A stretch of 64,000 nucleotides of DNA, taken from assembly GCF_004843725.1 (NCBI RefSeq), contig NZ_CP039451.1, positions 1,796,501 to 1,860,500 of the forward strand, in the 5' to 3' direction. Made by a program: the position numbers and the translations under genes. Source of the DNA: Psychroserpens sp. NJDZ02 (GTDB lineage: Bacteria; Bacteroidota; Bacteroidia; Flavobacteriales; Flavobacteriaceae). Positions 1 to 9,221 of this stretch are shown in pieces. Numbering within the stretch: position 1 is the stretch's first letter; every line of letters starts with the position of its first letter. The notes below the pieces were generated by a model. The model saw only the letters and a list, made by a program, of their open reading frames with translations. It did no database searches and was not told the DNA's origin.

Positions 1-2
1 AT

Positions 3-35
3 GCCTATAAAACTGCTAAAAAATCGATGAAATAG
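3..35 (+). CDS. Possible 3' end of an upstream gene
   Basis: One frame reads AYKTAKKSMK and then a TAG stop, a basic tail that would suit the end of a protein entering from outside the window. With only ten codons there is no way to identify it, and it may be chance. Confidence 0.25.
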   Translation, partial: AYKTAKKSMK

Positions 36-81
36 TAGTATATTGGCTAAAAATTAAATAATTCTTAAAAATCATTATAAT

Positions 82-1635
82 ATGCAAGCAGTTTCAGCTG
101 ATTTCGGAATAAAAGAAGCCTTAAAAAAATTAGGGTTAAAAGATATAAATCAAGGAACCTCTACAGGTTTAAATAACTTTGGGAGTGGAGAGTTGATTGA
201 GTCTTATTCGCCAACAGATGGTAAATTAATAGGTAAAGTATCAACAACGACTAAAGCAGATTACGAAAAAGTAATCACTAAAGCAACGGAAGCTTTTGTT
301 GGATTTAGAGCAATGCCTGCGCCACAAAGAGGAGAGATTGTTAGGCAATTTGGAAATAAATTAAGAGCATTAAAAGAGCCTTTAGGAAAGTTAGTCTCTT
401 ACGAGATGGGTAAATCTTTACAAGAAGGTTACGGAGAAGTACAAGAAATGATTGATATCTGTGACTTTGCAGTCGGGTTATCAAGACAGCTTAATGGGCA
501 AACCATCCCTTCAGAACGTCCAGGTCATGTAATGCGTGAGCAATGGCACTCTTTAGGTGTTGTTGGAATAATCTCGGCATTTAATTTTCCTGTAGCGGTT
601 TGGGCTTGGAATACTGCTTTGGCTTGGGTTTGTGGTGATGTATGTATCTGGAAAGGATCAGAAAAAGCACCACTTTGCTCGGTAGCTTGTCAAAATATTA
701 TTGCATCAGTTTTAAAAGAAAATAACTTGCCAGAAGGTATCTCGGCTATTATCAATGGAGATTACAAAGTGGGTGAGTTTATGACAACTGATCACAGAAT
801 TCCATTAATATCTGCAACAGGGTCTACTAGAATGGGACGTATTGTTGGCGCAACAGTAGCAGAGCGTTTTGGGAAATCTTTATTAGAGTTAGGAGGAAAC
901 AATGCTATTATTATCACGCCAACTGCAGATTTAAAAGTTGTAGTTCCTGGTGCTGTATTTGGTGCTGTTGGTACTTGTGGACAACGTTGTACATCTACTA
1001 GAAGACTAATTATTCACGAATCAGTTTATGATAAAGTAAGAGACGCTATTGTTGGTGCTTACGGACAATTGACTATCGGGAATCCATTGGATGAGAAAAA
1101 CCATATTGGACCGTTAATAGATAAAGATTCTGTAAATACGTATTTAGCTGCTATTGAAAAAGCAAAAGCTGAAGGTGGTAATGTACTAGTAGAAGGTGGT
1201 GTTTTAGAAGGTGAAGGTTATGAGTCTGGATGTTATGTCAAGCCAGCTATAATTGAAGCTAAAAACGATTTTGAAATCGTACAATCAGAAACGTTTGCTC
1301 CAGTATTATATTTAATTAAATATTCAGGTGATGTCGAAAATGCAATTGCTGCTCAAAACGGTGTCGCACAAGGATTATCATCTGCAATTATGACTAACGA
1401 ATTGAAGGAGGCTGAAAAGTTTTTATCATTTGCGGGATCAGATTGCGGAATTGCAAATGTAAACATTGGAACTTCTGGAGCCGAAATCGGTGGTGCTTTT
1501 GGAGGAGAAAAAGAAACAGGTGGTGGACGTGAGTCTGGATCTGATGCTTGGAAGGTATACATGAGAAGACAAACAAATACAGTAAATTACTCAGACGAAT
1601 TGCCTTTAGCTCAGGGTATTAAGTTTGATTTATAA
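82..1635 (+). CDS. amaB: ALDH7-type aldehyde dehydrogenase (piperidine-6-carboxylate / aminoadipate semialdehyde dehydrogenase)
   Basis: This 517-residue protein is a full-length NAD(P)-dependent aldehyde dehydrogenase. The general base is Glu269 in LLELGGNN and the nucleophile is Cys303 in CGQRCTS. The NFPVAVWAWN stretch and the GQTIPSERPGHVM region are typical of the ALDH7 (antiquitin) branch, which oxidises alpha-aminoadipate semialdehyde, in equilibrium with piperideine-6-carboxylate, during lysine catabolism. That substrate is inferred from family resemblance, because no other lysine gene is visible here. The protein should be cytoplasmic. The ATG is the first start in the frame and no Shine-Dalgarno is present, as usual in this phylum. 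The gene appears monocistronic, with a hairpin terminator just after the stop. Confidence 0.9.
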   Translation: MQAVSADFGIKEALKKLGLKDINQGTSTGLNNFGSGELIESYSPTDGKLIGKVSTTTKADYEKVITKATEAFVGFRAMPAPQRGEIVRQFGNKLRALKEPLGKLVSYEMGKSLQEGYGEVQEMIDICDFAVGLSRQLNGQTIPSERPGHVMREQWHSLGVVGIISAFNFPVAVWAWNTALAWVCGDVCIWKGSEKAPLCSVACQNIIASVLKENNLPEGISAIINGDYKVGEFMTTDHRIPLISATGSTRMGRIVGATVAERFGKSLLELGGNNAIIITPTADLKVVVPGAVFGAVGTCGQRCTSTRRLIIHESVYDKVRDAIVGAYGQLTIGNPLDEKNHIGPLIDKDSVNTYLAAIEKAKAEGGNVLVEGGVLEGEGYESGCYVKPAIIEAKNDFEIVQSETFAPVLYLIKYSGDVENAIAAQNGVAQGLSSAIMTNELKEAEKFLSFAGSDCGIANVNIGTSGAEIGGAFGGEKETGGGRESGSDAWKVYMRRQTNTVNYSDELPLAQGIKFDL

Positions 1636-1660
1636 ATCATTTTTCGCTGTCGCGGAACTA

Positions 1661-1690
1661 AAGCCATATCGAAAGATGTGGCTTTTTTTT
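1661..1690 (+). terminator. Rho-independent terminator after the aldehyde dehydrogenase
   Basis: The arms AAGCCATATC and GATGTGGCTT pair with one G-U wobble around a GAAA loop and are followed by a run of T. It sits 25 bp after the stop codon. Confidence 0.85.
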
Positions 1691-1819
1691 GTGTTTTAAA
1701 CTTGTTTTTGTGTATTTCGTCGATTTTTTTAGGTGAAATTTTTATTTAGTGTAGTAAATGTTAAAAGGTTTTTAATTTTTTAATAACTTGATAGTCATTA
1801 ACTTAAAAACCAAACCATA

Positions 1820-2767
1820 ATGAGTAAAAAAACCGGTTATCTTCTAGGTATTTTGCTGACTATTATTCTAGGTACAATTCTGTACTGGTTTTTGTGTTGT
1901 AATTGTTGTTCTGGCGCTGCAGATGCAGAGGCCGATTCTAAAACAGGTACAATAGAAAGCAAGAATGATGTTCCCGCAAAATTAGATGCTACCATGAATG
2001 CATTTACAGTAAGTGATGCTAATGGTAATTTAAGTTTTGATATTAATGATAATATTAATTTCAAAACATCAGACTATCACTATATCGAACCTTTATCAGC
2101 AGAGGTAGACAATGGATTGACACAACTTGTAGATTATTTAGAGGTAAATCCTAATAAATCTATTGATATCAAAGGGCATTATAAAAGTGATGAAACAAAT
2201 AATTCTGCCTTTCCTAATCTAGGTTTAGCAAGAGCCAATACTATTAAAAATCAATTAATCTCAAAAGGAATGTCTTCTAAGCAGGTAAACACCTTTGGCG
2301 TATTAGATGACAATTTTAATGCAGATAGTAATGGTGTTTTACATGGGCCACTAAGTTATAGTGTTAATACTACAGCAGAAACGGATACAGGTGAAGCAGA
2401 TGCTTTAAAGGCGTTAGGAGATGCTATTAAGGCAGATCCATTGATTTTATATTTTAATACAGCTCAAGCTTCAATTAATTTAACAGCAGTACAGCGTCAA
2501 AAAGTGGCTGATATGGTTAAATATACAGACAAGGTTGATGGTGCTATGCTTAAGGTAATAGGTTATACAGATAATACCGGAGATCAGGCAAATAATGTAA
2601 GGTTAGGGCAGGAAAGAGCTGACTTTGCTAAAAATTATTTAATAGAAAATGGTATTGCAGCCAATAAAATAAATAGTACTTCTAAAGGACCAGATGCTCC
2701 AATTGCAGATAATGCAACAGAGGAAGGTCGTGCAAAAAATAGAAGAGTAGTCGTAACCATTAACTAA
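1820..2767 (+). CDS. Membrane-anchored OmpA-like protein with two OmpA C-terminal modules
   Basis: This 315-residue protein has one hydrophobic segment (residues about 7-25) ending in a cysteine cluster CCNCC at 26-30. It then has two OmpA/MotB-like modules, a divergent one (about 85-165) and a canonical C-terminal one (about 205-315) with the NNVRLGQERA and GRAKNRRV signatures that bind peptidoglycan in the family. I infer an envelope protein tethered to a membrane, with the OmpA modules contacting the cell wall. There is no beta-barrel. It is followed after 14 bp by another single-span membrane protein, so the two are probably co-transcribed and may work together. Confidence 0.8.
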   Translation: MSKKTGYLLGILLTIILGTILYWFLCCNCCSGAADAEADSKTGTIESKNDVPAKLDATMNAFTVSDANGNLSFDINDNINFKTSDYHYIEPLSAEVDNGLTQLVDYLEVNPNKSIDIKGHYKSDETNNSAFPNLGLARANTIKNQLISKGMSSKQVNTFGVLDDNFNADSNGVLHGPLSYSVNTTAETDTGEADALKALGDAIKADPLILYFNTAQASINLTAVQRQKVADMVKYTDKVDGAMLKVIGYTDNTGDQANNVRLGQERADFAKNYLIENGIAANKINSTSKGPDAPIADNATEEGRAKNRRVVVTIN

Positions 2768-2781
2768 CAAAAATAAAAATC

Positions 2782-3438
2782 ATGAATTTATCATTAAATA
2801 TATTTAGTAGTATCCCTTGCTGGTTAATTCCATTATTAGTGGGCGTAATATGTGCTATTTTGGGCTATCTTTTAGGTCGATTATTTGGAGGAGGCGATAC
2901 TAATAATACTGTAGACTTGGATGTCTATAAAAGTCGAATAGCTAAACTGGAAACAGATTTGGCAGCTTGTAAAGCAAGTAAGGAGTCTGTGTCGCGTTTT
3001 TCGGGAGCAGGTAATACAGCGTCTTCTTTTGCTGCGGGAGCAGTAACTGATGCGACTATTAAGTCCAATGACGTTTCGGGTGTTACGCCTGTTGAAGTCA
3101 TCGAGCCTATTGTGCCTATTGAACCAGTTGTACCAGTCGTTGCTTTTGATGCGGCAGCAGCGAAGGCGGTATTTGGAAAAACGATCAAGCAAGACGATTT
3201 GACTGTGGTAGAAGGGATTGGACCTAAAATTAAAGAGTTGTTTCATAATCATGATGTTACGACTTGGGCAGCGCTTTCAAAATGTAGCGTAGAAAAATGT
3301 GAAGCGGTTTTAAAAAGTGGCGGTAAACGTTTTGAATTGCATAAGCCAGGGACGTGGCCAAAACAAGCCGATATGGCAGCTAATGGTCTATGGAAGGAGC
3401 TAAATGAGTGGCAAGATCTTTTAGATGGTGGCCGGTAA
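2782..3438 (+). CDS. Single-span membrane protein with C-terminal helix-hairpin-helix (H3TH-like) domain
   Basis: The 218-residue product has a membrane span at about 13-37, a short charged coiled coil (about 45-65) and an Ala/Val/Pro-rich linker. The C-terminal domain (about 135-218) contains DDLTVVEGIGPKIKELF and continues to the end of the protein. That pattern matches the helix-hairpin-helix fold annotated as a predicted flap-endonuclease-like domain (COG3743). No catalytic residues are evident, so nucleic-acid or protein binding is more likely than nuclease activity. It lies 14 bp downstream of the OmpA-like gene and the pair ends at a strong terminator. Confidence 0.75.
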   Translation: MNLSLNIFSSIPCWLIPLLVGVICAILGYLLGRLFGGGDTNNTVDLDVYKSRIAKLETDLAACKASKESVSRFSGAGNTASSFAAGAVTDATIKSNDVSGVTPVEVIEPIVPIEPVVPVVAFDAAAAKAVFGKTIKQDDLTVVEGIGPKIKELFHNHDVTTWAALSKCSVEKCEAVLKSGGKRFELHKPGTWPKQADMAANGLWKELNEWQDLLDGGR

Positions 3439-3458
3439 TACTGACTATTAAAACAACA

Positions 3459-3496
3459 AAAAAGCCAATATTTACATCTGTAGATATTGGCTTTTT
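3459..3496. terminator. Bidirectional terminator
   Basis: AAAAAGCCAATAT pairs perfectly with ATATTGGCTTTTT around a 12-nt loop. The poly-A and poly-T flanks let it serve the plus-strand pair and the convergent minus-strand gene. The roughly 150 bp to the next stop codon holds nothing else I recognise. Confidence 0.85.
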
Positions 3497-3647
3497 AAGT
3501 AATATAAAACCTTATTCAATGCCGAATCTTTGTCGGGAGAATTAAGGTTTTTGAAGTTAATTAAAAGTGTCCCCTATTATAAGTATCTTGCTAATTAACT
3601 GTTTATAGTTGTTAGTTAAAATTGATGCTTAACTAACGACTTTAAGT

Positions 3648-4778
3648 TTAATTGTATTTTACTTTTCGTAGAATACGTAAAACGTCTTTGTACTTTCTGT
3701 ATATTTCAGGAAACGGTTTTAAATAAGGTTTTGCCTCGTTTAATTTGTCTAACGCTTCATGAAATAGATTCAAATAACATATAAGATACGTATCAGGGAG
3801 GTTGTTTAGATCTTTTGATTCGTTATTATTTAATAATTGTTCGTTTTTTAATTTTTCTAGTATGGAATTATTAGTGTTATAAATGTGATGTAGTATCTTT
3901 TTGTCAAATTGAGGTGGGTTAAAAATTAAGGTTGAGGCTATGTTGTAACTAGCGTTGTCGTTAAAACTAATTATTGTTTTTTCTAATGGATAATATTTAT
4001 AAGACTTTTGAAGTCCAAGCTGTAAATATTCAATTATAGTAAAAGAATTTTCATTAAAGGTGATTGAGACTTCATCTAAAGTTGAAAAAAACAAACGCAC
4101 TTGCTCGTTAATTAATTCAATATCTACTCTAGAGTAAAACGTTTCATTACTAACTTGCTTTTTTTCGCCTGACCAACACAACACAAAATACTCTTTGAAA
4201 ACAATGTATTGTGGATTGTAGTCTTGTCTTTTTTTCATAAAATCAAAGACGCCATCTAAAGTGTATTCAATATTGTTTTGTGCATGATTTTCTATGGCTT
4301 CGACAATCTTGGAATTAACGTCTGTTATTTCGCTTTTAAAAACCTTGGGCATACTAATGCTGCCGTCTCTGAAAAACACAGAGCCTCCATAATATTTCCA
4401 GATGTTTTTTTTAAGAGACGTCAAGCCTTCTTTTGGGCGAATAGTAACAAGTCCTACGACTTTATGGTCCGGTAAATGCGGAAAAGGAATGTTTTCGTAT
4501 TGAACTATGGGTGGGTTAGTAAAATAAGCGTTGATGAGGTTTTGGATTTTAGAATCGTCAAAAAAATCAACACCTATAATTTGATTGTCTTCATCTTCCA
4601 CGCCAATAACAATAAATGAGTTGTTTTTTGGGTTGGAGTTGGATAGCGCACAAACGTGTTTTAAAAATTTAGCTTTCCCTTCTTTTTGGCCAATGTCAAT
4701 TTTGCGCTTTTTATCGTAAAAACTATTCTCATCGTTATGTGCGAGTAGGTTTTTGATAAGTAAGCGTTTATTAATCAT
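3648..4778 (-). CDS. AlbA_2 (Schlafen-type) domain protein
   Basis: The 376-residue protein starts with an AlbA_2 / divergent AAA_4-like domain (about 15-150). Diagnostic pieces are the E-G-K-A-x-F-L-K-H-V-C-A-L-S-N segment, FIVIGVEDEDNQIIGVD and the VGLVTIRPKEG strand. Proteins with this domain are usually annotated as putative transcriptional regulators or nucleic-acid-binding proteins, and some belong to defence systems. The C-terminal 200 residues resemble nothing I know. It heads the minus-strand block but is 24 bp from the HD gene, so co-transcription is possible. Specific function unknown. Confidence 0.75.
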   Translation of the reverse strand: MINKRLLIKNLLAHNDENSFYDKKRKIDIGQKEGKAKFLKHVCALSNSNPKNNSFIVIGVEDEDNQIIGVDFFDDSKIQNLINAYFTNPPIVQYENIPFPHLPDHKVVGLVTIRPKEGLTSLKKNIWKYYGGSVFFRDGSISMPKVFKSEITDVNSKIVEAIENHAQNNIEYTLDGVFDFMKKRQDYNPQYIVFKEYFVLCWSGEKKQVSNETFYSRVDIELINEQVRLFFSTLDEVSITFNENSFTIIEYLQLGLQKSYKYYPLEKTIISFNDNASYNIASTLIFNPPQFDKKILHHIYNTNNSILEKLKNEQLLNNNESKDLNNLPDTYLICYLNLFHEALDKLNEAKPYLKPFPEIYRKYKDVLRILRKVKYN

Positions 4779-4801
4779 GACTTATATCTATGTGTTATAT
4801 T

Positions 4802-5428
4802 TTAAAGTAGTTTTATCTCGCGACTTAGATTTTCTCTAGCTTGTTGTTCGTATTGTTTTTTATAGTGCTCTGTAAAATATAAGTTTTCTCTTTCTAAAAA
4901 GTGGTTTAACACTTTTTTACGACCGGGATTGTACATAAAATCAGGGTATATTTTATACTCTTTTCTAATATTTGAAATATACTTTTTATAGGTATTCCAA
5001 TCGGTGCCAAGAATAGATAAATCTAAATCCAAAAGCACAGCATTATCATTATTCTGTGTTACTAGTATATTATGTTTTTTAGTAGATAATATTAAATGCT
5101 CTACTGATTGTGCTCTTTCTGGTTTAAAATTTATCCTTTTGAGTCTTTTTAGAGCAAAAAGAGCACTTTTTTCTTCATTATCTTTTTTTGTTGATTTGTA
5201 TACAATGTCGTGATACCAAATAGCAAAACGTAAACTATCTAAATCTTCAATTTTTGTTTGAATCTGATCCAATTGTTTCAGCATATTAAAAATATGAGAA
5301 AGATTATGATAGTGCCTGTCTTTTGTAGTGTAGTGCAATTCAATGTCTTTCCAAAGTGATTCAGCTAAAGGACCATCGCAATAGTTTTTAGTTAGTTTAG
5401 GCCATTCGGATTTAAGCCAATCAATCAT
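4802..5428 (-). CDS. Predicted metal-dependent HD-superfamily phosphohydrolase
   Basis: This 208-residue protein carries an early histidine motif (RHYHNLSHI, about residues 38-46) and the HD pair in WYHDIVY (about 71-77). This matches the small COG4339 group of HD proteins, which are likely cytoplasmic phosphohydrolases of unknown substrate. The LDLDLSILG segment supplies the further acidic residues expected for metal binding. The start codon overlaps the stop of the SDR gene by 4 bp (ATGA), so the two are translationally coupled. Confidence 0.8.
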   Translation of the reverse strand: MIDWLKSEWPKLTKNYCDGPLAESLWKDIELHYTTKDRHYHNLSHIFNMLKQLDQIQTKIEDLDSLRFAIWYHDIVYKSTKKDNEEKSALFALKRLKRINFKPERAQSVEHLILSTKKHNILVTQNNDNAVLLDLDLSILGTDWNTYKKYISNIRKEYKIYPDFMYNPGRKKVLNHFLERENLYFTEHYKKQYEQQARENLSREIKLL

Positions 5429-6189
5429 TGTGTTAGTCCTTTTTTTACGATAGTAGAACTAGCTTGCGCGGTACAAAATAGTAGTACATCAGCGATATTT
5501 ACATGTGCTGGACGTGATACTGCAAAGTAAATAACGTCTGCTAAATCTTCTGGTTGTAGTGCTTTGTAACCTTTATAAACGTTGTCTGCTTTGGCGTCTC
5601 CTTTATAACGAACTTGAGAGAATTCAGTCTCCACTAAACCTGGGTTTATGGCAGTCACCTTAATTCCGAATGGGTTGAGGTCAATGCGCATGCCTTCGGT
5701 GAGAGCAACGACTGCGTGTTTACTGGCGCAATATACGTTGCCTTTTGGATACACTTCTTTTCCTGCTGAAGATCCGATGTTAATAATATGTCCTGATTGG
5801 CGAGCTGTCATTTGTGGGATAATAGCTTTGCTGACATATAATAATCCTTTTACGTTTATATCTAACATGGCATCCCAATCGTCTAAATTACCATCTTGGA
5901 TTGGGTCTAATCCATGTGCGTTTCCGGCATTGTTTATTAAAATATCAATTTGTTTAAAATTTTCAGGAAGCGAATCAATAGCCGCGAAGACTGCTTTTTT
6001 ATCACGGACATCAAAATTTAGCGTATGCACATTGGTTTGCTTTGATAATGCTTTTTCAATCGTGTCTAATCGTTCTTGACGACGCCCGCAAAGGATAAGG
6101 TTAATACCGTGTTTGGCAAACTCATGTGCTGTTGCACGACCTATTCCACTGGTTGCGCCAGTAATTAATGCTGTTTTAGTATTACTCAT
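5425..6189 (-). CDS. Short-chain dehydrogenase/reductase (YdfG-like)
   Basis: The 254-residue protein is a classical SDR. It has the NAD(P)-binding TGATSGIG at 10-17, NNAG at 86-89, catalytic Ser140/141 and the Tyr153-x3-Lys157 pair in YCASK. The RR at 36-37 after the second strand suggests NADPH preference. It resembles YdfG, the serine/3-hydroxy acid dehydrogenase group, but substrate cannot be fixed from sequence. It sits between an aldo/keto reductase and an HD phosphohydrolase on the same strand, probably as one operon. Confidence 0.88.
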   Translation of the reverse strand: MSNTKTALITGATSGIGRATAHEFAKHGINLILCGRRQERLDTIEKALSKQTNVHTLNFDVRDKKAVFAAIDSLPENFKQIDILINNAGNAHGLDPIQDGNLDDWDAMLDINVKGLLYVSKAIIPQMTARQSGHIINIGSSAGKEVYPKGNVYCASKHAVVALTEGMRIDLNPFGIKVTAINPGLVETEFSQVRYKGDAKADNVYKGYKALQPEDLADVIYFAVSRPAHVNIADVLLFCTAQASSTIVKKGLTQ

Positions 6190-6201
6190 ATTTGTATTGT
6201 T

Positions 6202-7077
6202 TTATGGTACTTTATGTCCTTGGCTAGCAACTAATATTGAAAACCAGTCTTCTAATTCTAATGTGATATTTGTGGCTGTGATAGCGCCACTTAATCTTTT
6301 TGTGTTTGTGGTGCCTACAACCGGTAATATATTGGCAGGGTGTTTTAAAATCCATGCTAATAATAATTGGTCTTCTGTGGCATTGTATTTTTGTAATAAA
6401 CGCCCTAGCTGTTTATGTATACGTCTGGTTTGTTCAGTATCTTCTCTAAAAGTGCTTCCTAAAGGAGACCAACACATAGATTGTGTATTGTTTAATTGCA
6501 TTTGATCCAAAGTACCATCGTGCATTGCGGTATGTTGCGTTAAAGAAAACTCTATTTGATTAACAGAAATAGGAATGTATTTGGATAACAGCGCACTTTG
6601 TGATGCCGTAAAATTAGACACACCAAAGTCTTTAATTTTTCCTTGTTGTTTTAAAATGGAAATCGCCTCTGCAATCTCTTCTGATTGCATTAATGGACTT
6701 GGTCTATGTAATAATAATAGGTCTAGATAGTCTGTTTTTAGTTTTTTTAGTGATTGTTCCGTAGACCAAATAATATAATCCTTACTATAATTATAATGTT
6801 TGACCTTATTTTCTGGTCGTGTTTGTCCAATGTATTGAATACCGCATTTAGAAATTAACTGAATATTTTGTCGGTCTATATTGGATTCCGCGAAAGCGTT
6901 TCCAAAATCAATTTCAGTGGTGTAGTCACCATAAATATCCGCGTGATCAAATGTAGTTATTTGATTATCAATACAATGATTCATTAATGATATCATGTCT
7001 TTTTGGTGCAATTGCTTGCCCCATTTTCCCCAAGTCATAGCTCCAGCAATAACTTTAGAATACTTGTTTTTTGTCAT
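6202..7077 (-). CDS. Aldo/keto reductase
   Basis: This is an AKR-superfamily (beta/alpha)8 oxidoreductase, about 291 residues. The tetrad is readable as the Asp and Tyr of DHADIYGDY, the Lys of ISKCG and the His of LLLHRP. The C-terminal VVGTTNTKRL is the usual NADP-binding segment. The frame opens ten codons earlier with an upstream ATG, but MTKNKYSKVIAGAMTWG gives the normal AKR N-terminus, so I take the internal ATG. It lies 12 bp from the SDR gene and is probably the first gene of the minus-strand operon. It resembles the YdhF group. Confidence 0.88.
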   Translation of the reverse strand: MTKNKYSKVIAGAMTWGKWGKQLHQKDMISLMNHCIDNQITTFDHADIYGDYTTEIDFGNAFAESNIDRQNIQLISKCGIQYIGQTRPENKVKHYNYSKDYIIWSTEQSLKKLKTDYLDLLLLHRPSPLMQSEEIAEAISILKQQGKIKDFGVSNFTASQSALLSKYIPISVNQIEFSLTQHTAMHDGTLDQMQLNNTQSMCWSPLGSTFREDTEQTRRIHKQLGRLLQKYNATEDQLLLAWILKHPANILPVVGTTNTKRLSGAITATNITLELEDWFSILVASQGHKVP

Positions 7078-7236
7078 AGAATAAATTGTGCAATAAAAGT
7101 AAACCATAAAATACTCTTAAAAGTGCATCAAACACGCTATTTTTAACCAATTATTAACACGATTACAGCTAAAAATTTAACAATTTGCAGCACTTGAATT
7201 TAAATAACGGTTCATTTTCTTAAAAAATAATACATA

Positions 7237-8238
7237 ATGGAACAAACAAGTACAATTGATATCAAGTCGATTAACGAGAAAATTGAAAAGGAAAGCGCAT
7301 TTGTAGATTTACTGATGCTTGAAATGAATAAAGTAATTGTTGGTCAAAAACATATGGTCGAACGATTACTAATTGGTCTTTTAGGACAAGGACATATTTT
7401 GTTAGAAGGGGTGCCCGGATTAGCAAAAACGTTAGCCATTAATACACTGTCGCAAGCCATTGATGCTAGCTTTAGTCGTATACAGTTTACTCCAGACTTA
7501 CTACCTTCTGATGTTGTAGGGACGTTGATTTTTAATATGAAAGAGAATGATTTCTCAATTAAAAAAGGACCAATATTTGCCAATTTTGTTTTAGCGGATG
7601 AGATTAACAGAGCGCCAGCAAAAGTGCAATCGGCTTTATTAGAGGCGATGCAAGAAAAGCAAGTAACTATTGGTGACGAAACCTTTAAGCTAGATAAACC
7701 ATTTTTAGTAATGGCCACTCAAAACCCGGTAGAACAAGAAGGAACATATACATTACCAGAAGCACAAGTCGATAGATTTATGCTAAAAACGGTTATAGAT
7801 TACCCAAAGCAAGCAGACGAGCAACTAATTATGCGTGCTAATTTAAAAGGGAGCTGGGAAAAAGTTAATCCAGTTGTTTCTGTTGCTCAAATATTAAGAG
7901 CGCAAGAGTCGGTTAGGGAAGTGTACATGGATGAGAAGATTGAAAAATATATCTTAGATATCATTTTTGCAACACGTTACCCGGAAAAATATAAACTAGC
8001 AGATTTAAAACCATTAATTTCTTTTGGAGCGTCGCCTCGTGGTAGTATTAACTTGGCAACAGCTGCTAAATGTTATGCGTTTATTAAGCGTCGTGGTTAT
8101 GTAATACCAGAAGATGTGCGTGCAGTAGTACACGATGTATTACGTCACAGAATTGGAATTACGTATGAAGCAGAAGCGGAAAATGTAACTTCCGAGGATA
8201 TTATAAATAAGATTGTAAACGAAATTGAAGTACCATAG
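7237..8238 (+). CDS. moxR: MoxR-family AAA+ ATPase
   Basis: The 333-residue protein has Walker A GVPGLAKT at 58-65, Walker B VLADE with Asp121-Glu122, and the NPVEQEGTYTLPEAQVDRF sensor-1 region. MoxR ATPases act as chaperones that load or activate partner proteins with VWA domains. Here the partners follow directly: a DUF58 VWA protein and BatA/BatB. This is the standard first gene of the Bacteroidota aerotolerance (bat) operon. Length is normal and no defect is visible. Confidence 0.93.
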   Translation: MEQTSTIDIKSINEKIEKESAFVDLLMLEMNKVIVGQKHMVERLLIGLLGQGHILLEGVPGLAKTLAINTLSQAIDASFSRIQFTPDLLPSDVVGTLIFNMKENDFSIKKGPIFANFVLADEINRAPAKVQSALLEAMQEKQVTIGDETFKLDKPFLVMATQNPVEQEGTYTLPEAQVDRFMLKTVIDYPKQADEQLIMRANLKGSWEKVNPVVSVAQILRAQESVREVYMDEKIEKYILDIIFATRYPEKYKLADLKPLISFGASPRGSINLATAAKCYAFIKRRGYVIPEDVRAVVHDVLRHRIGITYEAEAENVTSEDIINKIVNEIEVP

Positions 8239-8340
8239 ATGGGTGGGCAGTAATTAGTATTGTATAGGCATTAGCTTAAATGATTACTAATTATTTTTTG
8301 ACTGTTAATTGAAGACTGCACATGGCATACTTAAAAAAAA

Positions 8341-9207
8341 ATGGATACTAAAGAGCTACTTAAAAAAGTACGTAAAATTGAGATTAAGACACGTCGTTTG
8401 TCTGATCATATTTTTGGAGGAGAATACCATTCGACTTTCAAAGGTCGTGGTATGACATTTTCTGAAGTGAGACAATATCAATTTGGAGATGATGTAAGAA
8501 ACATCGACTGGAATGTTACCGCGCGTACTAGTCAACCTCATATCAAAGTTTTTGAAGAAGAGCGTGAGTTGACCATGATGCTTATGGTGGATGTTTCAGG
8601 GTCAGAATTTTTTGGAACTGAAAACCAATTTAAAAACGAAATTGTAACAGAGATTGCGGCAACCTTAGCATTTTCGGCAACACAGAATAATGATAAGATT
8701 GGTTTAATTTTATTTTCCGATCAAGTCGAATTATTTATTCCACCTAAAAAAGGGCGGTCTCATGTGCTTAGAATTATCAGGGAGTTAATCGAGTTTGAGC
8801 CTAAAAGCAAAGAGACTAATATTGTTGAAGCTTTGAAGTTTTTACGTAGTGTCATGAAAAAGAAAGCTATTGTTTTTATGATGAGTGATTTTATTGCTGA
8901 TGACTATCAGCAAACGCTTAAAATAGCAGCAGGAAAACACGATATTACAGGAATACGCGTTTTTGATCGGCATGAAGAAAGTATCCCGAATTTAGGAATG
9001 GTACAAATGCAAGACGAAGAAACGGGAGAGTTAATGTTGGTTAATACCAGTTCTAAAACAGTTAGAAAAAACTATGCTAAGTTTTACCACGAAAAAGTAG
9101 CGTATTACAAAGATAGTTTTTCTAAATCTGGGGCAGGAAGTATTGCTTGCAGGACGGATGAAAGTTATGTAAAAAAGCTATTAGGCTATTTTAAAACAAG
9201 AGGATAA
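8341..9207 (+). CDS. DUF58 / VWA-like protein of the bat operon
   Basis: The 288-residue protein contains the DUF58 signature RxYxxGDDxRxIDW at 44-57 and a VWA MIDAS motif DVSGS at 84-88, with IGLILFSDQVE as the next core strand. DUF58 proteins bind metal through the VWA fold and are presumed clients of the upstream MoxR ATPase. It has no membrane span, so it should be cytoplasmic. It lies about 100 bp after moxR and 14 bp before the next gene. Confidence 0.9.
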   Translation: MDTKELLKKVRKIEIKTRRLSDHIFGGEYHSTFKGRGMTFSEVRQYQFGDDVRNIDWNVTARTSQPHIKVFEEERELTMMLMVDVSGSEFFGTENQFKNEIVTEIAATLAFSATQNNDKIGLILFSDQVELFIPPKKGRSHVLRIIRELIEFEPKSKETNIVEALKFLRSVMKKKAIVFMMSDFIADDYQQTLKIAAGKHDITGIRVFDRHEESIPNLGMVQMQDEETGELMLVNTSSKTVRKNYAKFYHEKVAYYKDSFSKSGAGSIACRTDESYVKKLLGYFKTRG

Positions 9208-9221
9208 TTAATTAGCTACAA

